Source: Limanda limanda (Eukaryota > Chordata > Actinopteri > Pleuronectiformes > Pleuronectidae). Taken from it: a DNA stretch of 64,000 bases. Below are positions 1-12,200 of the stretch, one piece after another. The position numbers and the translations under genes were made by a program. A model generated the notes under the pieces. That model was not told the origin of the DNA and searched no databases. It worked only from the letters and a program-made list of their open reading frames with translations. The DNA lies in the NCBI RefSeq assembly GCF_963576545.1, contig NC_083639.1:28499329-28563328 (forward strand), in the 5' to 3' direction. Each line of letters opens with the position of its first letter. The first letter of the stretch is position 1.

Positions 1-141
1 CAAAGAGTAAAGGAGAAGGTTTCTGTAGTTGAATTTTGCAAGAAAAACAACCCTCATGAGGATTGAGGCAACAACAGCAATTTTTAATACCACCAGTCTT
101 ACTAAGCAAGTAAACAATTTTTTTTTAATCTTTTCCTGCAG

Positions 142-246
142 AAATGGCACCATGCATCAGCCCCTTTCAGGATGCAATTCAACATGTTATTTCACAGACT
201 GACAAAATCTGCAAATTAGAGGTCCAGTATATTAATGCAGTAAAAG
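142..246 (+). CDS. Exon 1 in window: N-terminal lead-in to SET domain
   Basis: A strong pyrimidine tract and CAG acceptor end at 141, and a GTGAGG donor starts at 247. An ATG at 144 opens the frame, but the two bases before it could complete a codon from an upstream exon, so this may be an internal exon. The encoded end, LEVQYINAVK, leads into the GRG motif of the next exon, matching the N-terminal edge of KMT5A-type SET domains. The exon ends in phase 1. Confidence 0.75.
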
Positions 247-3200
247 GTGAGGTGGTATCTGCTGTAAATTATCAATAAATAATTATCATTTAAAATCTAA
301 AGAAAAGCTCCAGAATACATTTAATATGGACTAGAATGCTGGTCAGTTTTGGTTTGTTTTGTATTATATATCAGCATAAACTCATTGTTAACTAATATAA
401 TTAATGGATCTTTATTGAAAATGTTTTTATTGTTTACAGGACGTGGCGTATTTGCAAAGGGTACAATTTGTAAAGGAGACTTTGTTGTACAATATAGGGG
501 GGATATGATAAGTGATGCAGAATCACAGAGAAGGAGAAAACTTTACCACCCCTCATGTGCTGCATTCATGTTTGCCTTCAAGTGGAGAGGGAAAACATGG
601 TGGTAAGACTTAAGAATACCTAAACTAGACTCCATATACTATACTAAGCTCTACTACGTGGGTCTCTGATTTTATCGTGATATATTGTGACATTTGTATT
701 TTTTCTTTTCCAATTTTTCCAATTTCTCAAGTGTTGATGCCTCCAGAGAAGATGGCTCAATTGGGCGACTAGTTAATGATGAACACAGACGTCCTAACTC
801 GAAAATGAAAAAAATGTATGTTAATGGAGTACCCCACCTTTGTGTATTTGCCCTGGATGACATCAAAGAAGGAGAAGAAATCACCTATGATTATGGAGGT
901 GAAGACTGCCCATGGCGAACACAAGTATGTTGCAAACACAGTAAATACAATGAGTCAAGTATGACAACATTTTAGTAGAATGAGAAATATGTGGAACTAA
1001 TTTGGCTGTATTCATATTTGCAATAACCATGTACACTATACATATACAAAAAATACCAGGATTGACACAACTTGTTTGGATTTTAAGCTGCAATGCATGA
1101 GTGACCACTAATTATAGTGAAAATAACAGGAACATGTAATTACAAACAGGAATCTGATTTACAAAAGTTTTAAGGAGCTATTGAAGGTCAGTTTAGATTA
1201 TTATAGATATTATGTTACTGCACTGAATGATCCTCTTTTAACACTTCATCCTAGCAGGGTTGTCTACAAACCTCTGCTAGCAGCCTGAAGCTGTGCTTTT
1301 GATTTATATGTGAAATAGTGCAGCGTGTCCAAGCTTTTCAATTTCCATTGGATGAATGGAAATGTCATTGATTCACCTGCATTAGCATAGATGAGATTAT
1401 GATATTATAGGTTTGTCACTTTAGTGACTGCAAGCAATAGCTTTGGTTAATTTAGGATCTCAACAATGTTTTTACAATGACATCTCCAGGAAAACCTTTT
1501 GTCGCTTCTGTTTAAATCGAATACTACTGATGACGTGGCGGGTTTTTGCGATGACCACTGATTATGTAATGGCTCTTGAAGGGCTGTCCCAATTTGATGG
1601 GGAAGATTTCAACCACTACCCCTTATAACTGTTTCAAGGGGCAAGATAACCCTGTAAAACAAGGGATAGGGTTAGGGAGAAGGGGCGAAATGGGTTCGGG
1701 CATAAGCACAAAGCATTGAAATGCTATTACTTTATATGGTAAAGAATCAGGGTCATATTCTAAATGTATTCAGTCTCGCTTATGACATGGATGTAATCTG
1801 AAAACTTTGTCTGAATAGAAATATTACAATATAATAGAAGTTAATGTTTGGAACGTTTTACTTTTGTTTACAGACGACCAGCATCACTGTTGACACCATG
1901 GAGGAGGATGACTCTGATCCTGTTCACTCAGAGAGTCTGATAGATGGTGCCTTTGCGCCAAAGACCACACCTGAAGAGGTAAGTTCATGTCCATCACTAT
2001 TTTTTCATTATTTTGTTACTCTATGTTCAGAGTTCGTGTAGAAACTGTGTGTGAACAATTAGGTTAAACTGGTCCCCACAATGAACTATAATGTTGGGTG
2101 TAAAATGTCCCCACAAAGCCTGTGTTAAGTTATGTGAATGAGAAAGAGCTTCAATGGTCAGAAGTAATGTAAATTGGTATACAATGACATTTCAAGTCAT
2201 ACATCTTGAAGGTTAGTGTTAGAGCTATATTCATGCTAGATTTCAAACCTCACAGTATTTTCTTTCTTGATAAATTATCACTCTACATTTTGGAGTCACG
2301 AGGTCCCCACAAGACACCTTCTGACAGTGTGTAACCACAAAACACCTTCTGAGAGTGTGCAAGTAAAAACAGTTTTTGAAAAGTTAGATGAAACTGGTCC
2401 CCACAATGAACTTTAATGTAGTGTGTAAAATGTCCCCACAAAGCCTGTGTTAAGTTGTGTAAACGAGAAAGAGCTTCACTGGTCAGAAGTATTGTAAATT
2501 GGTATACAATGACATTTCAAGTCATACATCTTGAAGGTTAGTGTTAGAGCTATATTCATGCTAGATTTCAAACCTCACAGTATTTTCTTTCTTGATAAAT
2601 TATCACTCTACATTTTGGAGTCACGAGGTCCCCACAAAACACCTTCTGACAGTGTGCAAGTACAAACTGTTTTTGAAAAGTAAGATAAAACTGGTCCCCA
2701 CAATGAACTATAATGTTGTGTGTAAAATGTCCCCACAAAGCCTGTGTTAAGTTGTGAGAACGAGAAAGAGCTTCACTGGTCAGAAGTAATGTAAATTGGT
2801 ATACAATGACATTTCAAGTCATACATCTTGAAGGTTAGTGTTAGAGCTATATTCATGCTAGATTTCAAACCTCACAGTATTTTCTTTCTTGTTAAAATAT
2901 CACTCTACATTTTGGAGTCACAAGGTCCCCACAAGACACCTTCTGACAGTGTGTAACCACAAAACACCTTCTGAGAGTGTGCAAGTAAAAACTGTTTTTG
3001 AAAAGTTAGATAAAACTGGTCCCCACAATGAACTTTAATGTTGTGTGTAAAATGTCCCCACAAAGCCTGTGTTAAGTTGTGTGAACGAGAAAGAGCTTCA
3101 CTGGTCAGAAGTAATGTAAATTGGTATACAATGACATTTCAAGTCATACATCTTGAAGGTTCGTGTTAGAGCTATATTCATGCTAGATTTCAAACCTCAC

Positions 3201-6200
3201 AGTATTTTCTTTCTTGTTAAATTATCACTCTACATTTTGGAGTCACGAGGTCCCCACAACACACCTTCTGACAGTGTGCAACCACAAAACACCTTCTGAG
3301 AGTGTGCAAGTAAAAACTGTTTTTCAAAAGTTAGATAAAACTGGTCCCCACAATGAACTATAATGTTGTGTGTAAAATGTCCCCACAAAGCCTGTTTTAT
3401 TTAAATTGTGTGAACGAGATAGAGCTTGGCTGGACAGGAAGAAATAGTTGAAAATTAATTCAAGCTTCTCTTCTCTGGAGTTTGTTTTATGTTAATAACA
3501 GGGTGTTTCTCATTTTAGAGGTAAAATCTCAATGGTCAGTCTTTTTGAATGTCAATGTATTATATACATTGAATGAACCATTAGTCTCTTATGTTTAAAT
3601 TTCTTGAAATAGTCATACAATTTGTTGTTACAGACGACCAGCATCACTGTTGACACCATGGAGGAGGATGACTCTGATCCTGTCAACTCAGAGAGTCTGA
3701 TAGATGGTGCCTTTGCGCCAAAGACCACACCTGAAGAGGTAAGTTCACGTCCATCACTATTTTTTCATTATTTTGTCACTCTATGTTCAGAGTTCGTGTA
3801 GAAACTGTGTGTGAACAATTAGGTAAAACTGGTCCCCACAATGAACTATAATGTTGTGTGTAAAATGTCCCCACAAAGCCTGTGTTAAATTGTGTGAACG
3901 AGAAAGAGCTTCACTGCTCAGAAGTAATGTAAATTGGTATACAATGACATTTCAAGTCATACATCTTGAAGGTTTGTGTTAGAGCTATATTCATGCTAGA
4001 TTTCAAACCTCACAGTATTTTCTTTCTTGATAAATAATCACTCTACATTTTGGAGTCACGAGGTCCCCACAAGACACCTTCTGACAGTGTGTAACCACAA
4101 AACACCTTCTGAGAGTGTGCAAGTAAAAACTGTTTTTGAAAAGTTAGATAAAACTGGTCCCCACAATGAACTTTAATGTTGTGTGTAAAATGTCCCCACA
4201 AAGCCTGTGTTAAGTTGTGTGAACGAGAAAGAGCTTCACTGGTCAGAAGTAATGTAAATTGGTATACAATGACATTTCAAGTCATACATCTTGAAGGTTC
4301 GTGTTAGAGCTATATTCATGCGAGATTTCAAACCTCACAGTATTTTCTTTCTTGTTAAATTATCACTCTACATTTTGGAGTCACGAGGTCCCCACAACAC
4401 ACCTTCTGACAGTGTGCAACCACAAAACACCTTCTGAGAGTGTACAAGTAAAAACTGTTTTTCAAAAGTTAGATAAAACTGGTCCCCACAATGAACTATA
4501 ATGTTGTGTGTAAAATGTCCCCACAAAGCCTGTTTTATTTAAATTGTGTGAACGAGATAGAGCTTGGCTGGACAGGAAGAAATAGTTGAAAATTAATTCA
4601 AGCTTCTCTTCTCTGGAGTTTGTTTTATGTTAATAACAGGGTGTTTCTCATTTTAGAGGTAAAATCTCAAAGGTCAGTCTTTTTGAATGTCAATGTATTA
4701 TATACATTGAATGAACCATTAGTCTCTTATGTTTAAATTTCTTGAAATAGTCATACAATTTGTTGTTACAGACGACCAGCATGACTGTTGACACCATGGA
4801 GGAGGATGACTCTGATCCTGTCAACTCAGAGAGTCTGATAGATGGTGCCTTTGCGCCAAAGACCACACCTGAAGAGGTAAGTTCACGTCCATCACTATTT
4901 TTTCATTATTTTGTCACTCTATGTTCAGAGTTCGTGTAGAAACTGTGTGTGAACAATTAGGTAAAACTGGTCCCCACAATGAACTATAATGTTGTGTGTA
5001 AAATGTCCCCACAAAGCCTGTGTTAAGTTGTGTGAACGAGAAAGAGCTTCACTGGTCAGAAGTATTGTAAATTGGTATACAATGACATTTCAAGTCATAC
5101 ATCTTGAAGGTTAGTGTTAGAGCTATATTCATGCTAGATTTCAAACCTCACAGTATTTTCTTTCTTGTTAAATTATCACTCTACATTTTGGAGTCACGAG
5201 GTCCCCACAAGACACCTTCTGACAGTGTGCAAGTACAAACTGTGTGTGAACAATTAGGTAAAACTGGTCCCCACAATGAACTATAATGTTGTGTGTAAAA
5301 TGTCCCCACAAAGCCTGTGTTAAGTTGTGTGAACGAGAAAGAGCTTCACTGGTCAGAAGTATTGTAAATTGGTATACAATGACATTTCAAGTCATACATC
5401 TTGAAGGTTAGTGTTAGAGCTATATTCATGCTAGATTTCAAACCTCACAGTATTTTCTTTCTTGTTAAATTATCACTCTACATTTTGGAGTCACGAGGTC
5501 CCCACAAGACACCTTCTGATAGTGTGTAACCACAAAACACCTTCTGAGAGTGTGCAAGTAAAAACTGTTTTTGAAAAGTTAGACAAAACTGGTCCCCACA
5601 ATGAACTTTAATGTTGTGTGTAAAATGTCCCCACAAAGCCTGTGTTAAGTTGTGTGAACGAGAAAGAGCTTCACTGGTCAGAAGTAATGTAAATTGGTAT
5701 ACAATGACATTTCAAGTCATACATCTTGAAGGTTGGTGTTAGAGCTATATTCATGCTAGATTTCAAACCTCACAGTATTTTCTTTCTTGTTAAATTATCA
5801 CTCTACATTTTGGAGTCACGAGGTCCCCACAAGACACCTTCTGATAGTGTGTAACCACAAAACACCTTCTGAGAGTGTGCAAGTAAAAACTGTTTTTGAA
5901 AAGTTAGATAAAACTGGACCCCACAATGAACTTTAATGTTGTGTGTAAAATGTCCCCACAAAGCCTGTGTTAAGTTGTGTGAACGAGAAAGAGCTTCACT
6001 GGTCAGAAGTAATGTAAATTGGTATACAATGACATTTCAAGTCATACATCTTGAAGGTTAGTGTTAGAGCTATATTCATGCTAGATTTCAAACCTCACAG
6101 TATTTTCTTTCTTAGTAAATTATCACTCTACATTTTGGAGTCACGAGGTCCCCACAAGACACCTTCTGACAGTGTGTAACCACAAAACACCTTCTGAGAG

Positions 6201-9200
6201 TGTCCAAGTAAAAACTGTTTTTGAAAAGTTAGATAAAACTGGTCCCCACAATGAACTATAATGTTGTGTGTAAAATGTCCCCACAAAGCCTGTGTTAAGT
6301 TGTGTGAACGAGAAAGAGCTTCACTGCTCAGAAGTAATGTAATTTGGTATACAATGACATTTCAAGTCATACATCTTGAAGGTTAGTGTTAGAGCTATAT
6401 TCATGCTAGATTTCAAACCTCACAGTATTTTCTTTCTTGATAAATTATCACTCTACATTTTGGAGTCACGAGGTCCCCACAAGACACCTTCTGACAGTGT
6501 GTAACCACAAAACACCTTCTGAGAGTGTGCAAGTAAAAACTGTTTTTCAAAAGTTAGATAAAACTGGTCCCCACAATGAACTATAATGTTGTGTGTAAAA
6601 TGTCCCCACAAAGCCTGTTTTATTTAAATTGTGTGAACGAGATAGAGCTTGGCTGGGCAGGAAGAAATAGTTGAAAATTAATTCAAGCTTCTTTTCTCTG
6701 GAGTTTGTTTTATGTTAATAACAGGGTGTTTCTCATTTTAGAGGTAAAATCTCAATGGTCAGTCTTTTTGAATGTCAATGTATTATATACATTGAATGAA
6801 CCATTAGTCTCTTATGTTTAAATTTCTTGAAATAGTCATACAATTTGTTGTTACAGACGACCAGCATCACTGTTGACACCATGGAGGAGGATGACTCTGA
6901 TCCTGTCCACTCAGAGAGTCTGATAGATGGTGCCTTTGCGCCAAAGACCACACCTGAAGAGGTAAGTTCATGTCCATCACTATTTTTTCCTTATTTTGTC
7001 ACTCTATGTTCAGAGTTCGTGTAGAAACTGTGTGTGAACAATTAGGTAAAACTGGTCCCCACAATGAACTATAATGTTGTGTGTAAAATGTCCCCACAAA
7101 GCCTGTGTTAAGTTGTGTGAACGAGAAAGAGCTTCACTGGTCAGAAGTATTGTAAATTGGTATACAATGACATTTCAAGTCATACATCTTGAAGGTTAGT
7201 GTTAGAGCTATATTCATGCTAGATTTCAAACCTCACAGTATTTTCTTTCTTGATAAATGATCACTCTACATTTTGGAGTCACGAGGTCCCCACAAAACAC
7301 CTTCTGACAGTTTGCAATTACAAACTGTTTTTGAAAAGTAAGATTAAACTGGTCCCCACAATGAACTATAATGTTGTGTGTAAAATGTCCCCACAAAGCC
7401 TGTGTTAAGTTGTGTGAACGAGAAAGAGCTTCACTGGTCAGAAGTAATGTAAATTGGTATACAATGACATTTCAAGTCATACATCTTGAAGGTTAGTGTT
7501 AGAGCTATATTCATGCTAGATTTCAAACCTCACAGTATTTTCTTTCTTGATAAATTATCACTCTACATTTTGGAGTCACGAGGTCCCCACAAGACACCTT
7601 CTGACAGTGTGTAACCACAAAACACCTTCTGAGAGTGTGCAAGTAAAAACTGTTTTTGAAAAGTTAGACAAAACTGGTCCCCACAATGAACTTTAATGTT
7701 GTGTGTAAAATGTCCCCACAAAGCCTGTGTTAAGTTGTGTGAACGAGAAAGAGCTTCACTGGTCAGAAGTAATGTAAATTGGTATACAATGACATTTCAA
7801 GTCATACATCTTGAAGGTTCGTGTTAGAGCTATATTCATGCTAGATTTCAAACCTCACAGTATTTTCTTTCTTGTTAAATTATCACTCTACATTTTGGAG
7901 TCACGAGGTCCCCACAACACACCTTCTGACAGTGTGCAACCACAAAACACCTTCTGAGAGTGTGCAAGTAAAAACTGTTTTTCAAAAGTTAGATAAAACT
8001 GGTCCCCACAATGAACTATAATGTTGTGTGTAAAATGTCCCCACAAAGCCTGTTTTATTTAAATTGTGTGAACGAGATAGAGCTTGGCTGGGCAGGAAGA
8101 AATAGTTGAAAATTAATTCAAGCTTCTTTTCTCTGGAGTTTGTTTTATGTTAATAACAGGGTGTTTCTCATTTTAGAGGTAAAATCTCAATGGTCAGTCT
8201 TTTTGAATGTCAATGTATTATATACATTGAATGAACCATTAGTCTCTTATGTTTAAATTTCTTGAAATAGTCATACAATTTGTTGTTACAGACGACCAGC
8301 ATCACTGTTGACACCATGGAGGAGGATGACTCTGATCCTGTCCACTCAGAGAGTCTGATAGATGGTGCCTTTGCGCCAAAGACCACACCTGAAGAGGTAA
8401 GTTCATGTCCATCACTATTTTTTCATTATTTTGTCACTCTATGTTCAGAGTTCGTGTAGAAACTGTGTGTGAACAATTAGGTAAAACTGGTCCCCACAAT
8501 GAACTATAATGTTGTGTGTAAAATGTCCCCACAAAGCCTGTGTTAAGTTGTGTGAACGAGAAAGAGCTTCACTGGTCAGAAGTATTGTAAATTGGTATAC
8601 AATGACATTTCAAGTCATACATATTGAAGGTTAGTGTTAGAGCTATATTCATGCTAGATTTCAAACCTCACAGTATTTTCTTTCTTGTTAAATTATCACT
8701 CTACATTTTGGAGTCACGAGGTCCCCACAAGACACCTTCTGACAGTGTGTAACCACAAAACACCTTCTGAGAGTGTGCAAGTAAAAACTGTTTTTGAAAA
8801 GTTAGATGAAACTGGTCCCCACAATGAACTTTAATGTTGTGTGTAAAATGTCCCCACAAAGCCTGTGTTAAGTTGTGTGAACGAGAAAGAGCTTCACTGG
8901 TCAGAAGTATTGTAAATTGGTATACAATGACATTTCAAGTCATACATCTTGAAGGTTAGTGTTAGAGCTATATTCATGCTAGATTTCAAACCTCACAGTA
9001 TTTTTTTTCTTGATAAATTATCACTCTACATTTTGGAGTCACGAGGTCCCCACAAGACACCTTCTGACAGTGTGCAAGTTGTAACTGTTGAAAAGTTAGA
9101 TAAAACTGGTCCCCACAATGAACTATAATGTTGTGTGTAAAATGTCCCCACAAAGCCTGTGTTAAGTTGTGTGAACGAGAAAGAGCTTCACTGGTCAGAA

Positions 9201-12200
9201 GTAATGTAAATTGGTATACAATGACATTTCAAGTCATACATCTTGAAGGTTAGTGTTAGAGCTATATTCATGCTAGATTTCAAACCTCACAGTATTTTCT
9301 TTCTTGATAAATTATCACTCTACATTTTGGAGTCACGAGGTCCCCACAAAACACCTTCTGACAGTTTGCAATTACAAACTGTTTTTGAAAAGTAAGATTA
9401 AACTGGTCCCCACAATGAACTATAATGTTGTGTGTAAAATGTCCCCACAAAGCCTGTGTTAAGTTGTGTGAACGAGAAAGAGCTTCACTGGTCAGAAGTA
9501 ATGTAAATTGGTATACAATGACATTTCAAGTCATACATCTTGAAGGTTAGTGTTAGAGCTATATTCATGCTAGATTTCAAACCTCACAGTATTTTCTTTC
9601 TTGATAAATTATCACTCTACATTTTGGAGTCACGAGGTCCCCACAAGACACCTTCTGACAGTGTGTAACCACAAAACACCTTCTGAGAGTGTGCAAGTAA
9701 AAACTGTTTTTGAAAAGTTAGACAAAACTGGTCCCCACAATGAACTTTAATGTTGTGTGTAAAATGTCCCCACAAAGCCTGTGTTAAGTTGTGTGAACGA
9801 GAAAGAGCTTCACTGGTCAGAAGTAATGTAAATTGGTATACAATGACATTTCAAGTCATACATCTTGAAGGTTCGTGTTAGAGCTATATTCATGCGAGAT
9901 TTCAAACCTCACAGTATTTTCTTTCTTGTTAAATTATCACTCTACATTTTGGAGTCACGAGGTCCCCACAACACACCTTCTGACAGTGTGCAACCACAAA
10001 ACACCTTCTGAGAGTGTGCAAGTAAAAACTGTTTTTCAAAAGTATGAAATGTATTTTTTGTAGATTTTGAATTCAGACTTAGTTTAGCAGAGCAGACACA
10101 ACTTTGGTCTCAAATATTCTTATATGTACTTTACTATATTATTTATTGTGCATGTGCCTTTATTTACCGATTACAGAGTTCGAAAATGAAACTGAGACTT
10201 TTGTACCAAAACTAAGACGGACTAAAAGTATTCTGGTAAGTACTTACTGTGAGTTGACATCATTCACAAATAACTTCCAATAATTCAGTGGATTATAATT
10301 TAACAATATATATAATGTAGTCTGTAAAAAATAATCACTTTAAGTTGAACATCAATTTTTTCAAGTTGATGCAAGTTGATATAATCTTATTTTTTTCAGA
10401 ACAGTCAAAATACCCTGTTTATTATTAATATAAACTGCTAAAATAAACAAATTATGAAACAAAACTTGCAAAACAGCCAAATGAGATGATGGTTTAATTG
10501 ATACATCAACACTGTTAACAATTTTAATTTGGTTCTGTTAGGTTACTGACTAATTTCTAATCTAACCATTACAGCTCTACATATTTATAATGTTTTCATT
10601 AATTTTTTTAGATGAAAGACACAGATCTGGAAGATTCTGAGCTATTTGATTCGTCATCAGAGAGTGCAGATGACTACGTACCAGGTACCAAAAGTGACAG
10701 TGATCCGGATAGCTCAATAGGCCCCCCTGTCTGCGATTCTACAACACCAGACAACATGATTTTGGACAGTCACAACATTACACCTGAAGCCCCCAGAGCA
10801 GTAGAAGAACCCTGTTCAAGTCAGACCATAAACGACAGCGTCGTTGTCAGTTCATTTAAAAAAAAAGGTGGGAAGGGTGTGTATGACAAAAAACATTATT
10901 GCTTGTATTGCAGTAAGCCTATTTCAAAAATTGCAAGGCATCTAGAGCGTGCACATGAAGATAAATCAGATGTGGCTAAAGCTCTAAGCTTTCCAAAAGG
11001 TTCCAAAGAGAAAAAAAGACACCTGGATTATATTGGCAACAGAGGAAACTTTGCTCACAATGCAGCAGTTATGGAGTACGGAAAGGGTAAACTCGTGCCA
11101 CGACCGCCTAAAGGGTTGGATGAAATTGGAATAGATCCAAATGGTATGTTATTTTATTTCACTTTTTTGTTCATCATTTATTCATTTCGCATGGTTACAC
11201 TGATGTTTGTGTGATATAATTGAAGACCACTAAGTGCTTTACAGTACAGCTTTGTCATTCACCCATTGACACACACATTTATCTCGAAATCAATCGAAAA
11301 TAAAAATTAACAAACATTATTTATTCATCTTTTTAATAATATGTAGTTTAAAAAGTGTATTCAACACTTGAATGGTTGAATACACTTTTATTAATTAAAC
11401 TGAATTTTCAATTTTGTATTATCATTATTCTGTAGTACATATATGTCTTTAAAGTGAAATTCTTTTTTTGTTTTTTCATAGAACCACATACAGAGGAGAC
11501 ATTTCCTCATACCGAAAGGGATGAAATGCTGCCACAACCACCCAAGAGACAAAATCCACACTCATCAAGTGATGAGGTACCTTCAGAATCCTGCAGAATG
11601 AGGCCTTCCTCAATAGGTGACCTCATGACACTTCTCTTTTATCTTTTGTATGTCAGTATTGATTATGTATGCTTCTTTCTTTATATTAATTGTTAGTGTT
11701 TTAATTATAGAAATGTCCAAATGTTTTAAAATGTGTCATAGCAGCCATATGGGAACAGAAAAAGAAACAGCACACCTTCAAATCCCCGACCATGTTAAAG
11801 CTGTTTATAATTTTGTCATTTAAAAATTGTCCCTGGAAAATGTTGTTAAAGTTTTACTTCTTTTTTTTTTCTTTTATAGCACCACCAGCAGAGGAGTCAC
11901 TTCCTCCCACTGAGAGGAATGAAATGCAGCCACAACCACCCAATAAACCAAAACCAGTCAGTACGATGAGGCCTTCCTCAAAAGGTAAACGTTTGACATG
12001 TAGTACCTCTTGTCTTTTTAATGTCAGCATTTATTATGTTTGCTTCTTTCATGGATATTAGAAATATATAGAAATTGCCAAATTTGTTAGATAGCAGTCA
12101 TAAAAAAAAGACCAGATCAGAGTCTGTTTTCGGTGTTGCCCATTTAAGATGTTGCCACCAATACTTTGCCGCATAACTGTTGCTGCACCCATTTAATTTA

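Noticed and set aside
4301..5286. Open frames of 60-66 codons inside the intronic repeat (also 9875-10063)
   Set aside because: They are the same repeat unit read through by chance and lie between functional splice sites.
1979..10043. Regular repeat array resembling CRISPR or satellite DNA
   Set aside because: Units of about 300 bp with no unique spacers, embedded in introns of a eukaryotic gene; it is an intronic tandem repeat.
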